Source: G963720515 sp963720515
Lineage (GTDB): Bacteria; Actinomycetota; Thermoleophilia; Gaiellales; Gaiellaceae
Reading direction: 5' to 3'
DNA length: 64,000 bases
Assembly (NCBI GenBank): GCA_963720515.1
Contig: OY970397.1
Location: 682,001-746,000, forward strand
Below, in pieces: positions 8,203-16,921 of the stretch. Position 1 is the stretch's first letter. Each line of letters begins with the position of its first letter. Below the pieces are notes generated by a model, which was given only the letters and a program-made list of their open reading frames with translations, ran no database searches and had not been told where the DNA came from. A program made the translations under genes and the position numbers.

Positions 8203-9468
8203 TCAGCGCGCGCGGGCGGGAAGGCTGACAAGCGAGCGCGGCAGGCCGTGGAGGTACACGGCACCGGCGAGCGCGGCCACGAGCGCGCCCGCGCCGCCGA
8301 CGGCGAACGCGAGCTCCGTTCCACCCGTGGCGGCGAGCCACCCGGCCAGGATTCCGCCGAACGGCATCGACCCGTTGAACGCCAGGTAGTAGAGCCCGAG
8401 GACGCGGCCGCGGAGGCGGCCCGGTGCGCCGAGCTGCAGGACGGCGTTCGAGTTCGACGTCCAGACGGTGAACGCACCGCCGGTGACGAGGAGGAGCGCG
8501 CAGGCGCCCGTGAGCGAGCCGACCGGCGCGAGCAGGAGCTCCCCCAGGCCGAAGAGCCCCGCGCCACCGAGGAAGATCGTCGCGCTCGCCCGCGAGAGAG
8601 ACGCGGCGGCGAGCGCGCCGACGAGCGCGCCGGCGCCGAAGCAGGCGGACAGGATCCCGAAGGCGCCGGGGCCGCCCTCGAGCGTCTGCTTCGCGAGGAC
8701 CGGAAGAAGCACGTTGAAGTTGAACGCGAGGACGCTCGTCACGAACACCGTCGTGAGCACGACGGCGGCGGCCGGCGTTCGGCGCACGTAGGCGAAGGCC
8801 TCGCGCGTGCCGTCCACGAGACCCGGAACCTCACCGTCCTCGCGGTCGAGCGGGTAGAGGTCGTCCTCGCGGATCAGGAAGAGGCTTGCGAGGACGGCCA
8901 GGAAGCTGGCGGCGTTCAGGGCGAAGCACGCGCCGGCGCCGGCGGTCGCCACGACGATCCCGCCGAGCGCCGGTCCGATGATGCGCGCCCCGTTGAAGAG
9001 CGACGAGTTGAGGGCGACCGCGTTCGGCAGCTCGTCGCGGCCGACGAGCTGGAAGGTCAGCGCCTGCCGCCCCGGGTTGTCGACGACGAGCACCGTGCCG
9101 CGCAGCACCGCGAGGACGTAGAGCATCCACGGCGTCACGACGCCGCCGAGGGTGATCGCCGCGAGTGCGGCCGCGAAGACCAGCGAGAGCGCCTGGGTCA
9201 CGATGATCGCTCGCCGCGGGTCGATCCGGTCGAGGAGCACGCCCGCCGGGAGGCTGAACAGCGTGAACGGCAGGAACTGGCACAGCGCGAGCACGCCGAC
9301 CGCGATCGGTGAGCCGGTCAGCTGGAGGAGCAGCCACGCGGTCGCGATGTTCTGCATCCAGCTGCCCGTGACCGAGACGACCTGGCCGCCGAAGAACAGC
9401 CGGTAGTTGCGATGGCGGCGCAGGCTCGCGAACGTCCTTCGGTTCGCCGCGAGGAACGCGCGCGTCAC
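8203..9468 (-). CDS. MFS exporter, EntS/MFS_3 type
   Basis: Encodes 421 residues with about twelve hydrophobic helices. SVTGSWMQNIATAWLLLQLTG near residue 31 and LLDRIDPRRAIIV near residue 83 (the loop 2-3 motif) are typical of MFS_3 exporters such as EntS. It starts with GTG overlapping the stop of the MarR gene by 4 bp, so the regulator and pump are coupled. The pairing suggests MarR-controlled drug or metabolite efflux. The substrate is not predictable. Confidence 0.9.
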   Translation of the reverse strand: MTRAFLAANRRTFASLRRHRNYRLFFGGQVVSVTGSWMQNIATAWLLLQLTGSPIAVGVLALCQFLPFTLFSLPAGVLLDRIDPRRAIIVTQALSLVFAAALAAITLGGVVTPWMLYVLAVLRGTVLVVDNPGRQALTFQLVGRDELPNAVALNSSLFNGARIIGPALGGIVVATAGAGACFALNAASFLAVLASLFLIREDDLYPLDREDGEVPGLVDGTREAFAYVRRTPAAAVVLTTVFVTSVLAFNFNVLLPVLAKQTLEGGPGAFGILSACFGAGALVGALAAASLSRASATIFLGGAGLFGLGELLLAPVGSLTGACALLLVTGGAFTVWTSNSNAVLQLGAPGRLRGRVLGLYYLAFNGSMPFGGILAGWLAATGGTELAFAVGGAGALVAALAGAVYLHGLPRSLVSLPARAR

Positions 9469-9923
9469 GCTCGCACCTCGAGCAGCCGCTCGAGCGCGGG
9501 GAGCGCGTCCTCGACCGATGCCCGCTCGGCCGGATCGAGCTGCGCGAGCCGAGCCGCGAGCCAGGCGGTGCGGCGCCGGCGCGCCGAGCGCAGGACGCGT
9601 CGGCCCTCGTCGGTCATGGCCAGCTCCACACGACGGCGGTCGGCTTCCGAGCGCGTCCGCGTGACGAGCCCCATCGCCTCCAGGCGGTCGACGGCGGCCG
9701 TCACCCGCGGGCGCGAGAGCCGCTCACCCTCGGCCAGCTCGCGCACGCCCACGCCGTTCCCGGTGTCGATCGCGTGGAGAAGTGCGGCCTGTCCGGCGGT
9801 GATCCCGAGCGGCGCAAGCTCACGGCGAAGATCGCGGTTCAGCCGGAGCAGCACCGGGCGAAGATCGTTGGCGAGGTCGAGCGCGTCGGTCGGGTCGCCC
9901 GTGCTGACAGTTTTCATTAACAC
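9465..9923 (-). CDS. MarR-family transcriptional regulator
   Basis: Encodes 152 residues with a winged helix-turn-helix: recognition region LAEGERLSRPRVTAAVDRLE (about 84-103) and wing RSEADRRRVELAMTDEGRR. It is the first gene of a two-gene operon with the MFS exporter and probably represses it, with release by a small ligand. TAGAAT ends 8 nt before GTG 9923, pointing to a leaderless transcript; ATG at 9917 is an alternative. A dyad covers the start region (see the operator feature). Confidence 0.92.
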   Translation of the reverse strand: MLMKTVSTGDPTDALDLANDLRPVLLRLNRDLRRELAPLGITAGQAALLHAIDTGNGVGVRELAEGERLSRPRVTAAVDRLEAMGLVTRTRSEADRRRVELAMTDEGRRVLRSARRRRTAWLAARLAQLDPAERASVEDALPALERLLEVRA

Positions 9924-9929
9924 TATGAA
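9913..9929. promoter_or_regulatory. putative MarR operator over its own start codon
   Basis: TTCAT (9913-9917) and ATGAA (9925-9929) form a perfect inverted repeat with a 7-bp centre. It covers the candidate start codons GTG 9923 and ATG 9917, immediately after the -10-like TAGAAT (complement of 9932-9937). MarR dimers bind dyads of this size, and occupancy here would block the leaderless transcript. This is an inference from position and symmetry. Confidence 0.55.
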
Positions 9930-10018
9930 CGATTCTAGCGGCTCCCTCCTTCTCGGCGTCGGTTCCTGTCCCCCCGAACATCCGCCCAGCAGAGATCCAC
10001 GCTAGCGGCCCTGGACGC

Positions 10019-10069
10019 GCAGTGTGTGACGGCTCTGCGCCAACTTCGTCCCAGCTCGTCCACAGCCCG
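10019..10069 (+). repeat. degenerate copy of repeat family R1
   Basis: The stretch TGTGTGACGGCTCTGCGCC and the following bases to TCCACAGC align with the better-preserved R1 copies at 16859-16912 and 45826-45919 (TGTCTGTCACGG ... CGTGCC ... TCCACA). It lies in the gap between the MarR and GST genes. The rest of 9924-10084 holds no gene that I can support. Confidence 0.45.
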
Positions 10070-10084
10070 CGGGGCGGCGCGACG

Positions 10085-10699
10085 CTACGCCCGAGGGCGC
10101 GCTTCCATCCGCGCGAGCCAGGCGGCCACGCGCGGATAGCCGTCGCCGAGCGCCAGCCGCTCGGCGAGGATCTGGTGGAAGACGTACGGGTCGCCGTCCT
10201 CGAGGTACCGGGAAAAGCGCAGGAACGGGAATGCCACGCAATCGGCGACGCCGAAGTCGCCCATGAGGTAGTCGCGGCCGTCGAGCAACGCCTCGAAGAC
10301 GTCGAGCGACCCGGTGATCTCGAGTCCGAGAGCCTCGACGCGGACGGGATCGGCCCGCCCGCTCTCGAGCTCGTCGGTCAGCTCGTTCGGTGCGCGCTTC
10401 CACACGCGGTTGAACCAGTCCACGAAGACCTCCACCTCGGCCCGGCGCGCCGGAACACGCGGGTAGAGCGGCGGCTCGGGGAAGCGACGCTCGAGCTCGG
10501 CCAGGATCCGCGTCGAGTCCGCGACGACCTCGCCGTCGAGCTCCATGACCGGCACGAGGTCCTGGCCGCTCAGCGCGACGACCGGCGAACGGTCGTCCGG
10601 ATCCACGTCGACCCACTCGACCTCGACGCCCTTGTACGCGAGCGCGAGCGCGACCCGCTCGACGTTCGTGGAGAGCGGGATGCGGAGCACACGGACCAC
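10085..10699 (-). CDS. glutathione S-transferase family protein
   Basis: Encodes about 204 residues. The N-terminal thioredoxin-like half has RIPLSTNVERVALALAYKG and the cis-Pro/Ser region VPVMELDGEVVADSTRI; the all-helical C-terminal half follows from about residue 85 with MGDFGVADCVAFPFL. The glutathione-site Ser is plausible in IPLSTN. Three GTG codons (10708, 10699, 10690) could be the start; 10699 was chosen by comparison with the family N-terminus. Actinobacteria mostly use mycothiol, so the real thiol cofactor is uncertain. It is divergent from the molybdoenzyme operon. Confidence 0.82.
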   Translation of the reverse strand: MVRVLRIPLSTNVERVALALAYKGVEVEWVDVDPDDRSPVVALSGQDLVPVMELDGEVVADSTRILAELERRFPEPPLYPRVPARRAEVEVFVDWFNRVWKRAPNELTDELESGRADPVRVEALGLEITGSLDVFEALLDGRDYLMGDFGVADCVAFPFLRFSRYLEDGDPYVFHQILAERLALGDGYPRVAAWLARMEARPRA

Positions 10700-10775
10700 G
10701 CGCAGCACAACGCGCGCCGGCGGGATCCTCTTCCCGTGTGTCAGAACGCGCCGCTCGGCAACACTAGGGGCCGAG

Positions 10776-11371
<596 letters not shown>

Positions 11372-11375
<4 letters not shown>

Positions 11376-12097
11376 CCTCGCGCTGGGCGCCGGCGGCGGT
11401 GGCGGAGGTCGCGAGGGAGACGCCCAGTGTGCAGACGCTCGTGCTCGACGTGGACGGCTGGCCGGGGCACCGGGCGGGACAGCACCTCGACATTCGGCTG
11501 ACCGCGGAGGACGGCTACACGGCACAGCGGAGCTACTCGGTCGCCTCGGCGCCGGGCGAGCCGCCCGCGATCACGGTCGAGCGCCTCGACGACGGCGAGG
11601 TGTCGCCGTATCTCGTGGACGTGGCGCAGCCGGGCGACGAGGTCGAGGTCCGCGGCCCGATCGGCGGATGGTTCGTCTGGGATCCGACCGACGGCGGCCC
11701 GCTCCTCCTGGTCGGCGGCGGTTCAGGCGTCGTCCCGCTCATGGCGATGATCCGGTACCGCGCCGCCTCGGGGAGCGAGGTCCCGACGCGGCTCCTGCTC
11801 TCGTCGCGCACCTGGGACGACGTCATCTACCGAAACGAGTTGGCCGACCTCGGAGGACGCGGCGACGGGCTCGAGGTGGTGCACACGCTGACGCGCGCCC
11901 AGCCGGACGGCTGGACCGGATACGCGCGGCGGGTGGACGAGGCGATGCTGCGCGAGGTAGCGTGGCCGGCTGGCGGATCGGCGAGGGCGTACGTCTGCGG
12001 GCCGACCGCGTTCGTCGAGGCGGTCGCCGAGGGTCTCGTCGGGCTCGGCTGGGACGCGGGCCGCGTGCGGACTGAGCGCTTCGGGGCGACGTCGTGA
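11372..12097 (+). CDS. ferredoxin/flavodoxin reductase-like FAD oxidoreductase
   Basis: Encodes about 241 residues. The FAD domain has RSYSVASAP (flavin-binding RxYS), the NAD(P) domain has LLVGGGSGVVPLMAMIR, and the C-terminal YVCGPTAFVEAV is the family signature. No 2Fe-2S domain follows, so it needs an external electron partner, presumably the adjacent molybdoenzyme. The homologous region begins at TSRWAPA, directly after CTG 11372, which overlaps the previous stop as CTGA; the nearest canonical codons are GTG 11345 (31 bp overlap) and GTG 11399 (truncating). I favour CTG. Confidence 0.87.
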
Positions 12098-12369
12098 TGG
12101 AGACCTCGGACATGCGGCTCGACGGCAACGCGCTCGGCGGCCCGCTCCTCGAGGTCTTCGGCGTCGAGATGACCGTGGCGGTCGCGACCTGCGCCACGTG
12201 CGGCGCGAGAGGCGAGGTGGCGCGCCTCGAGGTCTACGTCCAGTGCCCGGGGATCGTCGCCCGCTGTCCGGTCTGCGGCGCGGTCGTCCTGCGTGTGGTC
12301 GAAAGCCGCGAGCGCATCTGGCTCGACCTCAGCGGCGCCCGGACGCTCGAGATGGCCCGGCCGGGCTAG
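12097..12369 (+). CDS. DUF6510-type zinc-ribbon protein
   Basis: Encodes 90 residues. Two CxxC pairs (CATC in TCATCGARGE and CPVC in ARCPVCGAVV) form a probable zinc ribbon; the rest is beta-rich. In actinobacteria this family travels with the sulfite-oxidase-like and reductase genes, as here, so it may be an accessory or electron-transfer factor of that system. ATG 12097 overlaps the reductase stop; GTG 12094 is directly upstream. Its stop TAG shares a CTAG palindrome with the stop of convergent gcvPB. Confidence 0.82.
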   Translation: METSDMRLDGNALGGPLLEVFGVEMTVAVATCATCGARGEVARLEVYVQCPGIVARCPVCGAVVLRVVESRERIWLDLSGARTLEMARPG

Positions 12370-13847
12370 CGCGCCTCGACCGCGTCCGGCTCGGCGGCGA
12401 GGTCGGGATGCTCGTCGAAGCCGTACCGCACGACCGCCCGCTTCGCCGCCTTCACCTCGTCGAGCCGCCGAACGGGCCGCCGGCGCGGTGCGTCCTTGAC
12501 GACGGCCGGATCCTCGGCGGCCTCGCGCGCGATCGCGAGCATCGCGTCGGCGAAGGCGTCGAGCCGCTCTTTCGGCTCGGTCTCGGTCGGCTCGATCATG
12601 AGCGCCTCGGGGACGATCAGCGGGAAGTAGATCGTCGGCGGGTGGAAGCCGTAGTCCATGAGCCGCTTGGCGACGTCGAGCGCGGTCACGCCGTGCTCAC
12701 GCTTGAGGTTCCGCGCCGAGAGCACGAACTCGTGCATGCAGAGGCGGTCGAACGGCAGGTCGTACGCGCCGCGCAGGCGGGCGAGCAGGTAGTTCGCGTT
12801 CAGGACGGCCGCCTCGGACATGTCCTTGAGCTGCGGGCCGTACGAGCGGATGAACGCGTACGAGCGGACGAAGACCCCGAATGGGCCGGCATAGCCCCGC
12901 ACCTTCCCGATCGTCTTCGGCCGGTCGTGGTCGTAGCGGAACCGCTCGCCGTCGCGCACGACGGCCGGCACCGGCAGGAACGGCTCGAGCGTCGTCCGCA
13001 CTGCGACCGGGCCGCCGCCGGGCCCGCCGCCGCCATGCGGCTGCGAGAACGTCTTGTGCAGGTTGAAGTGGACGATGTCGAAGCCCATGTCGCCGGGCCG
13101 CGAGATCCCGCACACGGCGTTCAGGTTCGCCCCGTCGTAGTAGAGGAGCGCGCCGGCGCCGTGGAAGATCTCGGCGACCTCTTCGATCGACTCGTCGAAG
13201 AGGCCGAGCGTGGAGGGGTTCGTGAGCATCAGCCCCGCCGTGCGCTCGTTGACGTTCGCGCGGAGGAACTCGACGTCGAGGTTGCCGCGCGCGTCGGTGC
13301 CGACCTTCTGGAGGTTGTATCCGGCCATGGTCACGCTCGCGGGATTCGTGCCGTGCGCGGTGTCGGCGACGAAGATCGTGTCGCGGACGTCGCCCTCGCC
13401 ACGGTCGGCGAAGTACGCGCGCATGAGCATCAGCCCGGTCAGCTCGCCCTGCGACCCGGCGGCCGGCTGGAGCGACACGGCGTCGAGGCCGGCCACCTCG
13501 GCGAGGATCTCCTGTAGGCGCCACATGAGCTCGAGCGCCCCCTGCGCGCCGTCCTCCTCCTGGAGCGGGTGCAGGTCGCGGAACCCAGGCAGCGCGACGA
13601 CCCGCTCGTTCACGCGCGGGTTGTGCTTCATCGTGCAGGAGCCCAGTGGGTAGAAGCCGGTGTCCACGCCGAACGTGCGGTCGGCGAGCGCCGTGAAGTG
13701 CCGCACGATCTCGGGCTCCGAGAGCTCCGGCAGGCGCGGCGGGTTCGCGCGCGCGAGACTCTCGGGCACGTCCGGAACGGGCAGCCCAGGCCGCGGGAGC
13801 GTGCCCGCACGCCGGCCCGGCTTCGACTTCTCGTAGATCAGCTCCAT
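12366..13847 (-). CDS. gcvPB: glycine dehydrogenase (decarboxylating) subunit 2
   Basis: Encodes 493 residues, the normal size for the beta subunit of two-part P-protein. Lys265 in HFNLHKTFSQPHGGGGPG is the PLP lysine; GSCTMKHNP near residue 69 and TAHGTNPAS near 163 are family signatures. With GcvPA it decarboxylates glycine and passes the aminomethyl group to lipoyl-GcvH. ATG 13847 has no clear ribosome site, and a repeat (13856-13930) separates it from gcvPA, whereas the other gcv genes overlap. It is convergent with the DUF6510 gene. Confidence 0.97.
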   Translation of the reverse strand: MELIYEKSKPGRRAGTLPRPGLPVPDVPESLARANPPRLPELSEPEIVRHFTALADRTFGVDTGFYPLGSCTMKHNPRVNERVVALPGFRDLHPLQEEDGAQGALELMWRLQEILAEVAGLDAVSLQPAAGSQGELTGLMLMRAYFADRGEGDVRDTIFVADTAHGTNPASVTMAGYNLQKVGTDARGNLDVEFLRANVNERTAGLMLTNPSTLGLFDESIEEVAEIFHGAGALLYYDGANLNAVCGISRPGDMGFDIVHFNLHKTFSQPHGGGGPGGGPVAVRTTLEPFLPVPAVVRDGERFRYDHDRPKTIGKVRGYAGPFGVFVRSYAFIRSYGPQLKDMSEAAVLNANYLLARLRGAYDLPFDRLCMHEFVLSARNLKREHGVTALDVAKRLMDYGFHPPTIYFPLIVPEALMIEPTETEPKERLDAFADAMLAIAREAAEDPAVVKDAPRRRPVRRLDEVKAAKRAVVRYGFDEHPDLAAEPDAVEAR

Positions 13848-13855
13848 GTGCGGCT

Positions 13856-13930
13856 TTCGGCACGGTTCGGGCACAGACACGTGCGCATTTCTTGGGTAGT
13901 GTCGAAGCCGGCAGGCGGGATCGTGGGCAA
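13856..13930 (-). repeat. repeat R1 copy between gcvPA and gcvPB
   Basis: On the minus strand this reads CACGTGTCTGTGCCC followed by GAACCGTGCCG, matching the R1 core (CGTGTCTGTCACGG ... CCGTGCC). It fills most of the 115-bp gap inside an otherwise overlapping operon and sits directly upstream of the gcvPB start, so it could affect processing or translation of the downstream cistron. Confidence 0.6.
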
Positions 13931-13962
13931 ACCCATTACTCGCGTGTAACTGGTCGCGACGA

Positions 13963-15294
13963 TCACCGCCCCAGCGCCTCCGCGAGCCGCTCGATGTCTT
14001 TGGCCGTCCGCCTCTCCGTGACACAGACGAGGAGCGCGTCGTCGAGATCCGCGTAGTCGCGCCCGAGCGCGTAGCCCGGGTGGACGCCCTTCGCCCGCGC
14101 CTCGCGGATCGCCTCGGCCGCGGGCCGGTCGAGCCGCACCGCGAACTCCTTGAACGTCGCCCGGCCGGGGAACGCGGGCTCGAGCCCGAGCCGCTCCTTC
14201 GCGTGCGCAGCGAGCGCCATGCAGGTCTCGCCGATCTCTCGGAGTCCCTGCGGGCCGAGCCACGACAGGTACATGAGGCCGGCGAGCGCGAGGAGCGTCT
14301 GGTTGGTGGTGATGTTGTGCGTCGCCTTCTCGCGCCGGATGTGCTGCTCGCGTGTCTGGAGCGTGAGGACGAAGCCGCGCCGTCCATCGAGGTCGGTCGT
14401 CTCGCCGACGATCCGGCCCGGCATCCGCCGCACGTAGTCGTCGCGCGCGGCAAGGAAGCCGTAGTGCGGCCCGCCGTACGCCATCGGGTTCCCGGCCGGC
14501 TGGCCTTCGCCGACCGCGATCGCGCAGCCGTACGCGCCGGGCGCCTCGAGGACGCCGAGCGAGATCGGGTCGACGTACGCGATCGGGAGCGCGCCCTGGT
14601 CGTTCGCTGCGGCCGCGAGATCCGGCGCCGGCTCAAGGCATCCGAAGACGTTCGGCTGCTGGAAGATCATGCAGGCCGCGTCCTCGGCGGCGGCGCGGAG
14701 CTCGTCGGGATCGGTGACGCCGCCGCGGTGCGGCACCTCGACGACCTCGAGGCCGAAGCCCGGCGCGTACGTCTTGACGACCTGGCGCACCTGCGGATTC
14801 ACGGCCTCGCAGAGCACGACCTTCGATCGGCCGGTCGCATGCTTGGCGACGTAACAGGCGTCAGCGGTGACGGACGGCCCGTCGTAGCCGGAGGCGTTCG
14901 AGACCTCCATCCCGGTCAGCTCGCAGATCGCGGTCTGGTACTCGAAGATCGCCTGCAGCACGCCCTGGCTCATCTCGGGCTGGTACGGCGTGTACGCCGT
15001 CAGGAACTCCCCGCGCGCGAGCATCGCGTCGATGAACGCCGGCACGTAGTGGTCGTAGATGCCGGCGCCGAGGAACGAGAGCTCGCGGCCGGTGTGGGCG
15101 TTCCGCTCGGCGAGCTCCGTCAGGTGCGCGACGATCTCCGGCTCGGAGAGCGCCGGCTCGAGATCGAGCTCGCGGCCGAGGCGCATGCCCTCCGGGATGT
15201 CGCGGAAGAGCTCGTCGACGGACGAGGCCCCGATGGCTGCGAGCATCTCCTCACGGTCGCCGTCCGTGAGCGAGAGGTAGGGAAGCTGCGTCAC
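13963..15294 (-). CDS. gcvPA: glycine dehydrogenase (decarboxylating) subunit 1
   Basis: Encodes 443 residues. The N-terminus VTQLPYLSLTDGDREEML matches the family, and YTPYQPEMSQGVLQAIFEYQ and NASGYDGPSVTADA are typical of GcvPA. This subunit pairs with GcvPB to make the active site of P-protein. GTG 15294 overlaps the gcvH stop by 4 bp (GTGA). An upstream extension is possible in frame but does not resemble the family. Confidence 0.97.
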   Translation of the reverse strand: MTQLPYLSLTDGDREEMLAAIGASSVDELFRDIPEGMRLGRELDLEPALSEPEIVAHLTELAERNAHTGRELSFLGAGIYDHYVPAFIDAMLARGEFLTAYTPYQPEMSQGVLQAIFEYQTAICELTGMEVSNASGYDGPSVTADACYVAKHATGRSKVVLCEAVNPQVRQVVKTYAPGFGLEVVEVPHRGGVTDPDELRAAAEDAACMIFQQPNVFGCLEPAPDLAAAANDQGALPIAYVDPISLGVLEAPGAYGCAIAVGEGQPAGNPMAYGGPHYGFLAARDDYVRRMPGRIVGETTDLDGRRGFVLTLQTREQHIRREKATHNITTNQTLLALAGLMYLSWLGPQGLREIGETCMALAAHAKERLGLEPAFPGRATFKEFAVRLDRPAAEAIREARAKGVHPGYALGRDYADLDDALLVCVTERRTAKDIERLAEALGR

Positions 15295-15686
15295 TGCTCC
15301 TCGAGAAGCTTCTTGTACGCCGCGACGTCGAGGAGGGAGTCGACCTCGGCCGGATCCGAGAGGCGGATGCGGATGAGCCACCCCTCGCCGTACGGATCCT
15401 CGTTGATCGTCTCGGGCGCGTCCGCGAGCGTCGCGTTCACCTCGAGCACCTCACCGGAGAGCGGCGCAATGAGGTCCGACACGGCCTTCACGGACTCGAC
15501 CTCGCCATAGCTCTCGTCCTTCGCGGCGGAGTCCCCGACCTCGGGCGGCTCATAGTGGACGATCTCGCCGAGCGAGTCCTGCGCGTACCACGTGATGCCG
15601 AGGGTCGCGGTGTCGCCGTCGATCCGCGCCCAGTCGTGCTCCGGGTGATATCGAAGCTCATCCGGATAGCTCTCATCCGCTGCCAC
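15291..15686 (-). CDS. gcvH: glycine cleavage system H protein
   Basis: Encodes 131 residues, normal for H protein. Lys67 in YGEVESVKAVSDL is the lipoyl attachment site in the conserved hammerhead fold; PEHDWARID starts the domain. It shuttles the aminomethyl group between P, T and L proteins in the cytoplasm. It overlaps gcvT by 14 bp and gcvPA by 4 bp. No gcvL (dihydrolipoamide dehydrogenase) is in the operon, so that subunit is encoded elsewhere. Confidence 0.97.
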   Translation of the reverse strand: MAADESYPDELRYHPEHDWARIDGDTATLGITWYAQDSLGEIVHYEPPEVGDSAAKDESYGEVESVKAVSDLIAPLSGEVLEVNATLADAPETINEDPYGEGWLIRIRLSDPAEVDSLLDVAAYKKLLEEQ

Positions 15687-16716
15687 TGGGGGCCTCCTTT
15701 CTCTTGTAGAACGGCTTCGGGACGATACGCGCCTTCCGCTCGCGGCCGCGCAGGTCGACGGTCACCTCCGTCCCTGGTTCGGCGAAGGCCACGTCCACGT
15801 ACGCGAGCCCGATCGCCTCGCCGAGCGTCGGCGAGAGCGTGCCCGACGTGACCTCGCCGCCCTCGACGATCCGCATGCCCTGGCGCGGGATGCCGCGATC
15901 CTCCATGCGCAGCGCAACGAGCTTCTGCGCCGAGCCTTGCTCCTTCTCGCGGCGCAGGACGTCCACGCCCGTGAACTCCTTGTCGAGCGCACACGCCCAG
16001 CCGAGCCCGGCCTCGATCGGCGTGCGGTCCGGCGTGATGTCGTTGCCGTGCAGCGGATAGCACGCCTCGAGCCGCAGCGTGTCGCGGGCGGCGAGCCCGC
16101 AGGGGGTCACGCCGCGCTCGACGATCGCGTCCCAGAGGCGCGGCGCGTCCTCGGGCGCGCACCCGAGCTCGCAGCCGCGCTCGCCGGTGTAGCCCGTCCC
16201 CGCGACGGTGCACTGCACGCCGAGGACGTCGTCATCGCGGAAGGTGAACGGCTCGATCTCGATCCCGAGCCGACCGAGCGCGTCCGGGCCCTGCACGGCG
16301 AGGAGCGCCCACTCGTCCGACACGTCGCGCGCGGCGTCGAGCGCCCGGTGGTCGGGCTCGACGTTCGAGGCGTTCACGATCAGGAGGTAGCTGTCGCCAC
16401 CGCGGCGGTAGGCGATCAGGTCGTCCGTGATGCCGCCGCGCTCGTTCGTGAGCAGGGTGTACTGCGCCTGCCCCGGCCCGATCCGGTCGAGGTCGTTCGA
16501 GAGCCGCGCCTGGAGGTAGGCGTGCGTCCCGTCGCCCTCGAGCGCGAGCTCGCCCATGTGCGACACGTCGAAGACGCCGGCGCCGGTCCGGACGGCCCGG
16601 TGCTCGTCCGCGATGGATGTGTACTGCACCGGCATCTCCCAGCCGGCGAACGGGACGATGCGGGCCCCGAGCGCGACGTGGCGGTCGTAGAGCGGCGTTC
16701 GGCGAAGGGTCTGCAC
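15673..16716 (-). CDS. gcvT: glycine cleavage system T protein (aminomethyltransferase)
   Basis: Encodes 347 residues. TPLYDRHVALGARIVPFAGWEMP and GVFDVSHMGEL are N-terminal GcvT signatures, and GYTGERGCEL lies near the folate site. It transfers the methylene group to tetrahydrofolate and releases ammonia. It is first in the operon gcvT-gcvH-gcvPA-gcvPB. TAGGAT ends 9 nt before GTG 16716, consistent with a leaderless operon transcript. No glycine-riboswitch-like leader is present. Confidence 0.97.
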   Translation of the reverse strand: MQTLRRTPLYDRHVALGARIVPFAGWEMPVQYTSIADEHRAVRTGAGVFDVSHMGELALEGDGTHAYLQARLSNDLDRIGPGQAQYTLLTNERGGITDDLIAYRRGGDSYLLIVNASNVEPDHRALDAARDVSDEWALLAVQGPDALGRLGIEIEPFTFRDDDVLGVQCTVAGTGYTGERGCELGCAPEDAPRLWDAIVERGVTPCGLAARDTLRLEACYPLHGNDITPDRTPIEAGLGWACALDKEFTGVDVLRREKEQGSAQKLVALRMEDRGIPRQGMRIVEGGEVTSGTLSPTLGEAIGLAYVDVAFAEPGTEVTVDLRGRERKARIVPKPFYKRKEAPSGSG

Positions 16717-16778
16717 CGGAGTTCGATCCTACTTCGGCGCCCGTTCGCCTGGAGCCGGAAGCCGAGCCGTCCACCGGA

Positions 16779-16858
16779 CCAGCACGAACGCCTCCCCTGA
16801 CCCGCTATCCCCCCTCGGGGGGCGCGACGTCCCCAGCACGAACGCTACCCGGGTCGGG
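16779..16858 (-). repeat. repeat R2, copy 1 (minus orientation)
   Basis: The minus strand reads GGGTAGCGTTCGTGCTGGGG, then a hairpin CCCCCC-GA-GGGGGG (around 16809-16822). The stem GCGTTCGTGCTGG recurs at the far end (near 16781). A matching copy in the opposite orientation lies at 18411-18482, so the pair brackets the tryptophanase gene. Confidence 0.6.
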
Positions 16859-16912
16859 CGCACGTGTCTGTCACGGCTTCGTGCCGACTTCGTGCCGGTT
16901 CCTCCACAGGGA
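16859..16912 (+). repeat. repeat R1, well-preserved copy
   Basis: Reads CACGTGTCTGTCACGG followed by CTTCGTGCCGACTTCGTGCC and TTCCTCCACAGG. CACGTGTCTGTCACGG contains an imperfect dyad. It aligns closely with 45864-45916. It fills the remainder of the 205-bp gap between gcvT and the tryptophanase stop. Confidence 0.65.
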
Positions 16913-16921
16913 GGCGGCCGC

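Noticed and set aside
16717..16921. Glycine riboswitch upstream of gcvT
   Set aside because: The gap holds repeats and a -10-like box adjacent to the start codon; no tandem aptamer structure is apparent.
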